NCBI GenBank assembly: GCA_973895155.1
Contig: OZ316892.1
Location: 15,128,001 to 15,192,000, forward strand
Direction of reading: 5' to 3'
Source: Marsupella aquatica
Taxonomy: Eukaryota > Marchantiophyta
DNA length: 64,000 nt
Position 1 is the stretch's first letter; every line of letters starts with the position of its first letter. This document shows positions 25,753-41,612 of this stretch, in pieces. Both the position numbers and the translations under genes were made by a program. The notes beneath the pieces are model-generated. The model had not been told where the DNA came from, searched no databases, and was given only the letters and a program-made list of their open reading frames with translations.

Positions 25753-26160
25753 CTAGGGTGCTTCACTGTATGCGCTCTCAACAACGAGGAATTGAGGTCT
25801 GGTCATCACAAGTTTCTGCCCACTAACGTTGTAGTAAATAGCTTCGTAGTCCAGCTCTTCGGGAAAGAGCTCCTCGCCTCTAGTTTTCATGAGAAAGACT
25901 CGGATATTGGCGGTTCCCAAGTTTCTGTTTTCAGGTTCTGGCTTGATTCCCGTGATCACTTGTAGCTGGCCTTGTGCTTCGTTTATCCTGTGGGACAAGT
26001 CATTCTATCAGTATGGAAGACAGTTGCCAACTATCAGGATGACCTTATGAAAAATTGTCATAAAGTATACGTCTTGGATTGAAGGCTGGTGGTACATTTG
26101 TCTGAATAATCGTGGCTATTGCAAGTAAGTCTGAAGCCTTCTTGACAGTCATTTATCATC
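25753..26160 (-). CDS. Small minus-strand gene, last exon clear, product unrecognised
   Basis: The terminal exon runs from 25988 (after the acceptor CTTGTCCCACAG) to a TAG at 25753 and encodes about 79 residues including INEAQGQLQVITGIKPEPEN, TANIRVFLMKTRGEELFPEE and LVMTRPQFLVVESAYSEAP. Composition and the acceptor look genuine. Upstream, a donor (AAGAC|GTATAC at about 26072) ends a possible first exon with an ATG near 26160. The phase-consistent frame reads MINDCQEGF...SLQSKT; the neighbouring frame (VKKASDLLAIATIIQTNVPP) looks more protein-like but does not join in phase, so the 5' structure is uncertain. No family is recognised. Confidence 0.45.
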
Positions 26161-26164
26161 ACGA

Positions 26165-28003
26165 TTCAGATCTGTTTGCTGCCTGCCGCACGCAATTTTG
26201 TTCTTAGGTTGGCACACAAGCCCCTGTCACTTTCGGTCATCAGCTGATTCTTAAATCACTAGTGAGTCGAGCTCCAGTCATTCTTCTCTTGGCTTCTTGT
26301 TGCCTTTCGCGCGTAAGGCTAGTTTAGGCCTGAACAGCTTCATTTCTCCACACGCCTGTGTACTTCTCGTTCCATTACACTGAAGTAATCTATTGGCTAG
26401 ATGGTGCTCACTCATAGACCCAACCTAGAATTAAAACAACCATTCGTGTGCAGTAATCGATGCCAATAAGGAGCAAAACAACTGGGCATTCACTGTTGTC
26501 AGGAAATAATGCACATTCTGTTGGCGAAGTTTGAAAAGAGTAATCTGCGTTTGTTGCTCAGCTATATTCAGATAAAGAAAAGAAAAACACATTCCATGTA
26601 ATCCAGAGATGATTAGGAAGTGATCATGCAAAATCTTGTGAAGTACAGCCGCCTATACATCTTCCTTCTTGCAAGAATCGACTACGGTGGAACTTCAAGT
26701 GCTCGATGTATGAAGAGAAAACAGACTGAGCATTGAAGGCAGATCAAAGATAAACAATTGTGCCATCTGGAAACGTTATCATAAACATAAGTTGAGGCAG
26801 TTTCTCCTATTTTACGTAACGTCAAGGAAAATAACTAACAACTTGAAGGAAAGTCGAGCGATTAAGGGCAAGGCCGAATAAACCGAGATGAGAAGAAAGT
26901 TCAGAGAGCTGAGAAATTCTTACTCAAATGTAAAATAATTACATAAACTAAAAAATGAAATGAATGAACAAACTTGAAAGTCAACGGACCCCATGTCGAA
27001 GGCCCATAATGCTACCAAGAACGATTTGTAAAGCGAGAAGACAACACTCCCACACGCCGTGACGAACGCATTTCCTTTACTAAGTTGTGCAGCCCAAAAG
27101 AACCTTAAATTGTGCAAATTAAAGGTACATACTCTATCGTTCATAACCATACCAGATTATGCCATTGAGCGCGCACAAGCTAGAATGTTAGAGCTGTCAG
27201 ACTTTAAATTAGGAGCATTGTTGAAAGGACATCTTGTTGGAAAAATCGATGGATCGATTTAATACAAGCTCGTTCTCGGCAAAGAATATCGATTTCGACA
27301 TGTTTAGCAGGTGGAGCGAAATATCATGCAATAGCTTCGAGCAGAAGAGTTTGGGAAAAGCGAACAGACAGCTGCATCGTGTCTATATTTGAGGGTCTTT
27401 CTGGAGAGTGCGAAGAAAAAGTAATAGAAACCTACAGTAGGATCATGAAATACATTGTTGCAATGTGCTAGCCCAATCTGTAACCAACGGAAGCCTTAAA
27501 GACGATTCCCCAAAATGGAAGCCTCGCAGAAAATGGCACCCCAAAGTAATCCCCTAAACTTCAGTCTTGGTGAGATTCATCTCACAATAGCCACCTAGCG
27601 ATCTCACATCCTTCCATTTCAAAGGAGGTGAATTGTTTTAGACAATGCACAACTGAATTTAAGGTATAATTCTGACACCACCTTAAACTGAGTCGCGTTC
27701 TCACAGGCAACAGACTACTTAAGTTTTAGGACCGACTGCAGAGATGAACACAGCCACCAAAAGGATATTGCCAAAAGCAAAATCTATATTGAATGAGACT
27801 GTTAAACATGACCGTCATATACAAATTTGTACCACCTCATTTCCAGAAAGGTGTACAACATAGGGAAATATTTGCAAGAGTAGCCCTCCTCCTGTAGCCA
27901 GCTATCAACAGTAGGATAACAATGAAACAGTACCCCTCCTTCCTGGTTCAATAGACTAATCTTTGGTTGCAGCTAAATTTCACCCAGAAAGAAGAGTCTA
28001 CGT
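26165..28003. other. Intergenic region upstream of the small gene and downstream of RPT6
   Basis: No confident exon is seen. A minus-strand frame at 26920-27150 (KGNAFVTACGSVVFSLYKSF) has some hydrophobic character and ends at a possible CAAG|TTTG, but lacks convincing splice borders. Probable RPT6 3' sequence occupies 27700-28003. Confidence 0.4.
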
Positions 28004-31767
<3,764 letters not shown>

Positions 31768-33120
31768 GTCTGCCTGTCTATCTGTCACAATCTGTCTGCC
31801 TCTCGCGATGCTCGTCCTACTTTTAGCAACGCCCGGCGAGTCTCCCTCCCAATCCTGGATTGATCAAATCTTGTCCAAACAACAGGTGCAGTCCACCGGC
31901 GGATATGGTCCGGATTCAAGGACTAGAGAGAGAACTTGATGTATCTGAGAACTTGAAGCACTCCACCTGAACTCAAAAAACCCTAGCCCGGAGAGAGAAG
32001 CATGAGATGCAGAATGGAGTGGAAGTGGAGATTTTGTTGAGTTGCACCGCACTTCCCTTTGCACACCACAGTATCTTTCTTCGACCTTCGAAGCCTGCGT
32101 CCTTTCGCTAGAGGCCAACCTCGACGTCGAGACTACTCAAGTGTGCCATCTTTTGTGCCCCCACCGTTCCTTTGCCAAGCTCAGACGATTGCATGCCAAC
32201 CCGGCACTTAAGCTCTTAACCTTGGTTATATATATTTTGGTGAAAAAGATGTGAGGCAAAGATCTCAAGGAGAGAAAAAGACGGCAAAGCAAAGATGCCT
32301 CATGTGGAACAAAACATTTGTATTTGTCCCCTCTGAGTCCCCCCCCTTTCCTATGTCTTCCCTCCCTTGCTACTTCCTTAGTCCTCTATTTTCTTCCAAT
32401 CAGCACAATTAAATAAAGAGAAGAAAAAGATAAGGAGTAGAAAACAAAGTTAACGCCCAACTTATAAATCCCCAATTAATTTTGCTATTGTTGGTGCAAT
32501 TGTGTTGCAATGTTGCGGAAGTCTTATTATCATAAAATGTTTGTTGTGTCCAAAAATATCATGTGTCCAAAATGTTGTCATTGCACTAACTCAGTGTTAA
32601 AAGTAGAGGGTGCATGGTGCAAATAGGTAGCAAAAAATAAGCACTTGTGGCAAGAGCTTTGTCAAGAATTGGGCAAATAAAATTTCTGTACACAATTAGG
32701 TTTGGGAAGCATTAATGATGTTTGGCCCGTAAACTTTGGAAAAAACACAATGACTTGAATACATTCAGGGCCAATCCAACGCAACAGCCCACTTGATACA
32801 TATTTCTTTTGGGACAGAATGTTTTTGCCCTGTGATACTACTATAGGTGTGTATGCATTACACAGTAGGACGATAAAGGGAGGCTAGCAGGTTCTTTTGT
32901 CCGGATCCAAGGGTGTAAATAAATCATATTTTTAGTGGATGGTCAAGATTTTATCCTACTCTTTTGTTTTTTGTAAGCTAACAATTTGCCAAGATTGGCG
33001 AGATCACATATTATAGAGTTAGATTCATATCTACAACCATGTTCTAGCCCTGACTGAATCTATCTTCACTGATGTCATTGTTTTGGACTTGTCATAAACG
33101 GGGTCTTAATTAAACAAATT
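31768..33120. other. RPT6 promoter side and spacer
   Basis: 31768-32200 is the 5' flank of RPT6. TTATATATATTTTGG near 32226 is AT-rich. 32250-33120 shows no gene or recognised repeat. Confidence 0.4.
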
Positions 33121-33265
33121 GGAGAGGCATGCTTTAGGCATGTATTCAAGCTTTGGTTAGTTGACCAAGGGATGAGACTGGGAATATAGAAGTCCTAGGT
33201 TCAATGCCCTCCATGCACAAGGGTGTGCAACATGTGAATCAGCGGGCAGTGTATGTAGTAGGGTG
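33121..33265 (+). repeat. tRNA-derived SINE-like element
   Basis: Starts GGAGAGGCATGCTTTAGGCA; contains TGGTTAGTTGACCAAGGG (A-box-like) and CCTAGGTTCAATGCC (B-box-like) at tRNA spacing. Shares its start with the element at 17546. Confidence 0.4.
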
Positions 33266-33649
33266 GTAGTAGCAAAATCAAATTAATCCTCAAAAATGGA
33301 TTTTTCTTTGGCTAATATCAGGGGAAAAAATTGATATCAGCAAAAAAATTATTGTTTGCTCGCATTGTTAGTATACCCCAACTTTTAAACCAAACTTCTC
33401 TCCCTCCGAGTATGGATTCCCCAATGGATTCCTTGGCTGGATTGTCTGGGTAATTCACTTGTGGGCTCCCCTTCAATATATAGTACACACAATGTTTTAC
33501 TAACTTGTCCCCCAAACTACTTGATATTATAAACATGTACCACCAAACATATTAAATTAATTATCAACCCAACCCCATTTCCTAAACAGGTTAGTAACTT
33601 GTGACCAGGTTTACGTTGCCATTGGCTAGCCTTAACCCACTGCAACCCC

Positions 33650-33840
33650 CTTCTTCAATGACTTTCTCCATGACATCTTTTGCGTAACATCTTCTACACA
33701 AAGACATCTTTATGCAACATCCTTTCCACATCAAGATCATTTGTGCAATGACATCTTTTGAAATGGACATCTTTACATAACTTCTATTCTCCAACGATTT
33801 ATTTTACGCAATGACATCTTTTGTGCAATGCACAGGTATT
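33650..33840 (+). repeat. GACATCTTTTG array ending in the shared hairpin terminus
   Basis: Units GACATCTTTTGCGTAA, GACATCTTTATGCAACATCC and GACATCTTTTGAAATG, ending ACATCTTTTGTGCAATGCAC then AGGTATTGA at about 33840. GTGCAATGCAC is intact here too. Same family as the ends at 14500, 15612 and 15876, 18 kb away. Confidence 0.75.
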
Positions 33841-33849
33841 GAACACAAC

Positions 33850-36800
33850 CACAATGACTGTATTGCCCAAATGACACATAGCATGTCTCAACAACTATCT
33901 TGCAAAGCCTAGTTTGCCTTGCCTTGTCATATTTTTCATGTCAACATCTCTCCTCAATGCCTTTCCTTCACCTGGATGACATCTTTGTCTCATATTAACA
34001 TCATTTTTTAACATGATGCATTGATCTCATCACATCTTTTTCTTTTCTTGATATCTCACCTCAACATCATTTTCTCATCTTGCCATTTTTTCTCATCTTC
34101 TCTCAGATTGATGCATCTCCCACATAAGTATCACTTTATTTTGGTTTTGATTCAATCACTTCTAGAAAAACTGAATGTGATTTACAGTTGACATGGTTAT
34201 CCCTATGCATGTCACTCAATTTGAACCTAAACATTTGAAGTATTAAACCAGTTTAATCATTTATTGCAAGCTATCTATATACATAATAGATTCAAATAGT
34301 AGATGTAGTCACACAATACTCCCCTAAGGTTATATATAGCGCCAAGATGCAACCATCCCATTTCCTTTTGTCTTGCATTTTAGCAATGCATTCTCCTTTT
34401 GCTTGCATGCATTCTCATTGTCTCATTTTGCTAAATTATAGCAAACAACAGGACACCAATCCAAATAAATGAGACAAGAAAATGGAGACCTATCAGCTTC
34501 TGCACAGTTGCGACAAAATGGAACACTTGAAGGAAGCAACTAAAATGATTAGATTTCTTACCAATTTGATTGGCTCAATTGTGAAGTTGCACAAGTAGAT
34601 TGCAGTTGACGACTTTGAATCCAATGGCTCAATCCATATAGCTTGGCTATGGGGAACCTGAAATAGAGCATCTCAAGAGTTTAGTCCATAGTGCAAATTG
34701 ATGAATTTGATTCTTGTAGGACAATGAAGGTGGCTAACAGACTAAATGTTGTCTCCATCTGTAGGTTGAGGATGAACTAGGACTCCATGCACATTTAAGC
34801 CACTCTGGTTATTTGAAATGTGACCGCGACATTCATAAGGGGGAACTACTCTCCCACACAAACCTAACAAAACCTTATCAACTCATATAGAACATATACT
34901 AAACATACAAATCTAGATAGTACAATATATTACAATACTACCTAGAATGGTGTGAGAGCTTACACAAACCATGTATGAACTGGAAATTCTTCATCAATTG
35001 GGTACAAAAATGGGATCATTTTTGGGAGGCTTGGACCACCACTTGAATGTGAGCAAGGGACATGATCCCCATCTACCGACAAAAGTTGGCAATCATATCA
35101 CTCTTGCATATGACAATGAGGATATTTGGGAAGCAAGAAACGTGGAAATGGGAGAGGTCAATGACCTCTCATCGCAATTGGAGGAGTTCCAAGAACTTGT
35201 CAAAAAATGATATCACCAAGTCTCGTACCACCCAACTCTTGCTAAGCAAGTTTTGACTGAGTTAAAGCATTGGATGGAGTCAAGTTTGAAGAGGGAGGCC
35301 CAATAGAATGTTGTAAAGCTATTGCGAGACACACCACCACCGGGACCTCCACTGCCACACTTGAAAGGGCTGAGGGTACCAGCAAGACCATGGTTAGGAA
35401 ACGAGGATGGGTAGACAAATTGATGGGCGCTAAGGGGAGACAAAAGCAAAAGGGAAGGCTACAAACAACAACAACAAAGAAAATTTGTCACCACATCCAC
35501 AAGGGGATGATTGAAATTTAGTGTGCAGAGTAAATGCACCAAAGAAATTGCACACAAAAAGGAAGGAGAAACAGGTCTCATTCCAGGAAAAATTTGAGAA
35601 GGAGTCCATGGCCTCCTTGGCAGACATGTGCCAAGCTATGTCAAATTGCTCAACGCCTAAGCCCCAAACCTCACGCAAGAGTTTAGCTCCCACACCGTCC
35701 AAGTTAGGTAAGCCAAAAAAAATCTGAGTTGCTGCACCATATCCAATGACCGATGTACGGAAAGAAGCATCATCGTCAATAGTCCTCACTATGCCTCTCA
35801 ACCAGGCAACAATGGACATGATCAAAAATATCCAAATAGGATCCAGCCAAGCGTGGGCAATGTCACCAAATTTCCCCAAAATTTTACATGCATTCTCTGC
35901 GGGAGTGTGGTGCAACATGCATGGCTGACCTGCCCATGTAGAAGACCATCTAGTGTCCATTGTGGACGATTAGTTGCTCATCATGATCAAAAATAAAGTC
36001 TAAATTTTACTACTATCTAAGTACCATTTTTATGCAAATATTCAGTCCAACATAGTCAACATTAAGTTGTAAAAAATAGCGGAGCAAATTTTGTTGTTTA
36101 CAAACGAATTTTTCTCTCTATGCAAAAGTAAACACCGCACCATGTGAATTGCACTTTGAATGACACAAATTAAGTTGTATTTAACTTCATTCCACATTAC
36201 AATCCACAAAAATAGTGTTTCCAACAACAATTGTCACTGTAATATATTATGAGTTGCATGTGCAAAGTTACAGTAAGGTATGCTATAACACAATGTAAAC
36301 TTGTATGTAACATTCAAAAAACATGACAATGGTTGTAGCAAGCTAGCTCAAAATGGGTGCACTTTGGTGGTAAGTGTTGATGAGGATTTGTCCACTTTGC
36401 AAGGTTGGTTTGGGGAGAGGTGCAAGCCCAAATTGGTGAGCCACTTAGACAACAGGTCAGACATATTTAGCACATTTGTCGGTGTGTAATTGGATGGAGT
36501 GGGGTGTTTGGGCATTGTGGGAAATGGGACATCTTGCATTGGAATTGGCAGGCTCCTCCGTGGAATGTAACACATTGTAGTTTTGGTTGCTAGTCCACTT
36601 TGACCTCACTTGGGAAACTGACTCTTCATTGGTGGGGCCAATAGGGAGTGCCTCATCTGGGTCAGCTGGATGACCTGGTCCATAATTTTTGTAATGAGTC
36701 CTCACGCAAAACAAGTGTAAGTAACGATACCTCAACATGAACTACGTCCTCAGTTAACATTATTGCGAGCGCAAGAATTGGTGGGTCAGACTTTGGTTGC

Positions 36801-38038
36801 TCCAAAGTCACTACCTCCACTGCCTGGTCTGGATTATTTTCGGGCAACAAATGTCCAAACATCTCTTCTGCATCTACGTCAAGACAAAGGTCTGCATCTT
36901 TCTATTCAACATCGGACTCAAAAATGGGCTTTGCGTCTGAGGTGTCTGCCTAGACTGACTTCAAGTCAACCTGGACATGGCATGCAAAACATACATGAAA
37001 GTGGGGCAGACTACTTTGGGTATGGCTGCTAAGGAAATTGCCGTGTATTGTAAATGATAAAGTATATACCTGAACCTTTGCTTCATCATGTGTACATGAA
37101 TTGACCTTCTTGTACATCTCAACAATGTTGGGTTTGTAAGTGTCAATTGCCTTAGGCTTTTGTTCAACCTTCCATTGCTTGTACTCATTGTCACCCATGG
37201 TCTGATATCGTGGTCACCCCTGTTTCTCCTCCCAAACTAGATAGTCTCACTTTTGAACCATCCCTTTAAGGGCATCATCACAAAGCATTTTATGATGGAT
37301 TGCCATGGAATCATGGACTTCAAATGCGTTGAATGAGTCGTCGAATGGTTCAAAGAAAGTGGTCAATACCAAAGCAGTTTTGGTGAACTGTTGGACCTCA
37401 AAATTGTCAACGTGTGTATACTGGTCATTTCCTATGTCAGTAAGGGCTTCCTATACCCAAGGACATACATACAATGTGTGTGAGCATTGGGTGAGCAATG
37501 CTTGCAAGCAAGCCCAATCACGGTCATTTACTACACTATCCTACTTAGGCATGGAAGCCAAGTTTGGGCATGATGAACTTGAAGAAGATGATGAAAATAG
37601 TTTTTGATTCCACATCTGGTTGGGGAGTTTATAATCGGTTTTCCTCAACCTAGTTACGTACTTGCGTTGAGTTGTGGACCTGCATGCATCCCACAAAACC
37701 TGTATTATAATCCCGTAGCAATGGTAGGGGAAAATGGTATGGACCCAGGCATGGATAGGAATCTTTGGGTTGTAAGCCTCACTTCACTTGTCTTTGCCAT
37801 GCTCCACCGTTGACACAATGTTCCCCTAACATTGTAGTAATTCAATGACAATAGCGCTCGTGATTGCTTTCTTCATGTAACATTCATAGCCTCTCGTTGT
37901 TGTTGTGCAACTGGGTCATTAGTATACAAGGATGGTGGAGTATCTTTGCTGATGAGGCTATGGTTCTTGAAAACATGGCACCCATAGGTGCGCTAGGTCT
38001 TGAAAACAACATTCTTGCACGACAACATCTTACACACA
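33850..38038. other. Degenerate mobile-element territory without an intact gene
   Basis: Reading frames of 60-176 codons occur on both strands. The longest (35430-35960, minus) has no recognisable motif, and the opposite strand is equally open in pieces (ESMASLADMCQAMSNCS; SSSIVLTMPLNQATMDMI), suggesting decayed gag-like or transposase-like sequence. Minus frames at 36457-37198 may belong to the element whose primer-binding-like site lies at 38040. None can be assigned. Confidence 0.35.
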
Positions 38039-38039
38039 G

Positions 38040-38811
38040 CTCTGATGCCATTTGAGGAAAAATGGACTCCCTCCTTAGCGAGTGTTCTCAGTTGTGACTC
38101 CTGTTCAGAATTCACAATGTGCACATAATTATGAGAATAGGCCCATGTATATATAGTCACATTCAGTTATACACTTTGGTGAAGTACAAGGAGGATCATG
38201 TTGAGCAAGGTTCATTATTACCGAGTTGCAGTGTACACAAGGCTCGGTGTCATCACCTTGCAATGGGGCTTAACTCTCCACTAGAGTTATCTTCACCACT
38301 TATGCAACTTATTATTGTTGTCTGGGTTCCTAGGACGGGCAAATAACAGGACACAAGGTGTTTTTTTCTTCTCTAACTCCTTGTTTCTCACTCACACACC
38401 CAACTAGGTAGTTTTTATTTTCACCGTTGGAAAGATAATCTCGAAGGATGGCTATCACTTCCCTGCTCCCCCGTTGGGAAACACTCACACACACCCACTC
38501 CCAATCACAACACGACAAATGCACACCCACAAGCTGTCCCTGTTGACTTCCAATGTGACTATTACCCAAGAGTTACCTCAGCTTCCCTCACCAAGGGCTT
38601 ATGGATCACCATTTTCTATTGCAATGTCAAGACAAGTGCTCGGTTCCTCTCTCATCTACAAGCTTCAAGCTTCACCCCTCTAGTGTTGAGTCACACTCGG
38701 TGCATATATGCTCACTAGACTCACATTCTCACTAGATAGTAGATTCAAGGCTAAGGCTTACACATGAGCCTTTACTATAGGGAATAGTACAAGTTCAGAT
38801 CATAACACCTC
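38040..38811 (-). mobile_element. Minus-strand LTR with adjacent Met-tRNA-like primer-binding site
   Basis: On the minus strand, TGGCATCAGAGCTG (plus 38039-38052) is close to the TGGTATCAGAGC primer-binding site of plant copia elements. Directly upstream on the same strand the sequence ends TTTTTCCTCA, consistent with an LTR end (CA plus two bases). A TG start (TGTTATGATCTGAAC) at about 38811 gives a candidate LTR of about 760 bases. The internal region would extend leftward to lower coordinates; no intact polyprotein was found and the second LTR was not located. Confidence 0.4.
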
Positions 38812-41520
38812 CCTTGATTCTCCCCTTGCTTGCCTACCTAACTAGTGGACGAGTTCTCTATCCACTCTCCTTAGTGCCTTAAGCCTATGTTGTTGCCCTC
38901 CAAGTGAGCCCAACCCCAAGCTCAGCCTACAAGAGAGTGTACAAGTGAACAAGTGAGGAGACAGCCCCCTGCTTTTCCCCTTTATTCAACACCCCATGAC
39001 TCCAAACCAAAACCAAACCAAACCTAACCTAACCTAGGGTGCTAACTCAGGTTAGTGGTCACTTGGGACTTAACCCAAGTGTAACTACTTTTTTGCTAAA
39101 GTTTAACCTGGGTTAAGTTTCTACGTACTTTTACTGCGGGTCAACTTAACTACAACCAGTACGTACTCTGGTTTTCACATAGGTTACAAAACTGAAGCGG
39201 CAACCTCTCGGTGACACGAGTAACTAGAGTACCCTCTGGGTAACTCTTACAACCACTCGGGTTACAATTATCCTGTAAACAACATTTCTTATGGCAAAAC
39301 AAACTCCAAGTTTGGCCTACAACTGAGTGTTAGTCCAACATAGAGTTTCGGGTTATCACTGAGTCTCAGGTTTTGCCACTAAGACTTGGTAACCCATACA
39401 CGCACAGGTCATCCTTCTCTCAGTTGTAGATTTCCCCAGAGAATACTTCCACTTGAGTTTGTTCATGGTAGATTGCTGGCATTAGTATTTAATCAACAAC
39501 TATTTATAAGTGAATGACTTTCCTATTTAACAATAGCACTATCGCCTACCAGCATCCACCAAGTGGTCGGCTTCATAAGAGTCCGACATCTTACTACAAA
39601 TAACACTTGTAAGGCCTACACAAAAACTATTTAACACATTCCATTTGAGTTTAAAATCCCTGGGCCCTCAGTCTTAACTAATACGAGGAGGACGTGCGAA
39701 CGCTCGAAGGGTAATTTTATTCATTTTGAACTAATAATTATAATTATTATCGGTAATAAGGGAACTTTTAATAGTAAAATGGAAATAACAAGGGGTAAAC
39801 AAGAAAAGGGCCCGATCGCAGGGGGGTCCACTTCTTTTACACAGAGTGAGGGCCCAGGGTTTAAAATAGTCTCCCGGGCCTCCATGAAGTTGAGGCACCC
39901 TTGCTAGGTCTTCCCTTACCCTGGTCCCTCACTCGACTTCAAATTGACCTCAAAGTCCTCCAAATGAGCTTGGTAGGATGCTGCCATGAGTTTAACTATA
40001 GTTGATGTGTGCTCCTTAAACGAATAGCCTTTACGGCTCATTTGGTATCCCATTCAAATTCTCTAGCATGCAACAGGTTGCTACTTCAAACCCCGTTGCC
40101 GACTTCCTCCTTGCTATCAACATTTTATAGCACTTAACCTTCAAGCAGCAGTGTGAAGCAGCAAGATGTAGCAAACAACAATGCTATGTTGTGCGAAGTA
40201 GCATTCCTTCCCTGGTTTTCTTTTTCTTTTTGTAAAGCTCCAACTGAAATTGCCTTAGCAGTGCAACTCACACATCGATTAGATCTTACTTAGCAGCACT
40301 CCATCAAAACAACATCACCATAGCTTTTAGTAGCCTCAGTTATCATAAATGACCCCATAGCCAACAACACAACAACAACACATTGAAGCAGCATTGAGCT
40401 TCAATTTCAAAAACAAGTTTCCATTGGCAAGTAGCAGCGCCCCATTCTGTCTAATTCAGTAGCATAGCTTAGTGCTTCAACAGGATCTCACCTCCCAACC
40501 ACATAGCAACGCCTCATCATAGCTCTTCAACAACACCTCCTGCTTATATTGAAAGCCAACAACTAGCTTCTATGGTATCTTATTCTAATAATAAATGCTC
40601 TATTTCATAAATCTCTCACTTCTTGCTTCTACTTCTGTTTAAGCTATAATTGGTAGATGAGTTTAGTACACCTAAGTCTACCTAATTCTTGAGTTTTCAA
40701 GTTTAAATTTATTATGGCACTTTTCTATAATTACGCCAAGCAGACTATTTTTTAATTTTGTACTCTAGGCATTTTAAGCCACTAATTTGTCTCGTAAATT
40801 TTGTAACCTATCTTAGTCTTATCAAACCTACCCCGTCGCTTACTACCTAGTCTTCTCGTCCTTCTACTAATTATCAGGCACCAATTTTACTTCTAACCCT
40901 ACTTTACTTCTAACCATCGCTATTTCTAACTCTAGTTAGTCCATGTTTAACTCTAATTAACAACTACTACTTAATCGGCATCCGACACTTGTGTAACAAG
41001 ACACACTTGTAGAAATCTGCAAACTTTGGCACATATGTACTTCCCCTTTGAAGATTCTGAGTCCACTTCAAACTTGCGGTCCAAAACTTTGCAACACTTT
41101 GGGGCAGGCTCGGGGGTCTCACTATATGGAGGACCCCCCATCACATACAACGTTTCCATGTCTATCTGACCTCCATACTTATTAAGTTATTTTTCCCTCC
41201 GCCCTTTCTTTCTTCTAATAGTCTAAAATTCAATTTCTTTCACCCCTAAAATTTGTTAAGTAAAGTCTCACATATCAATAAAAATGCCTTGAAAGAAAAG
41301 TTAAGTTTATGCAAGTACCTTGTCAAACCATATGTCAGACATGGTGCGCGTTGCGACAATTATTCCTCCTTTCTCAACCTCAAACTTTTCTCATGTCAAT
41401 GCATCATTTATATTGTGTACCTAAAGGTTATCCCAATATAAACCTTGCGTACATAGGTGAGATAGCCTTTAAGGTCACAACATGAATAATCCATTTCATC
41501 AACAATCAATTTGAACATGT
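38812..41520. other. Intergenic repeat-derived region
   Basis: No gene seen. Short AACCTAACCTAACC-type runs and CAACAAC/AGCAGC-rich stretches occur (39020-39060, 40130-40560). Open frames are short and non-descript. Confidence 0.4.
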
Positions 41521-41612
41521 GACAGAGTAGAATTGAACCCCTAATTGAGAAAATATCTCAAGTTGTCAATCCATCACCCCCTATCTATTCCACTACACCC
41601 CACTAATATAAA
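41521..41612 (-). repeat. tRNA-derived SINE-like segment, minus strand
   Basis: On the minus strand, GGGGTGTAGTGGAATAG is followed after about 40 bases by TAGGGGTTCAATTCTACTC, an A-box/B-box pair. It resembles the piece at 13280-13375. Confidence 0.4.

Noticed and set aside
35430-35960. 176-codon minus-strand frame
   Set aside because: No recognisable family, no splice support, and the opposite strand is nearly as open; kept only as unassigned sequence.
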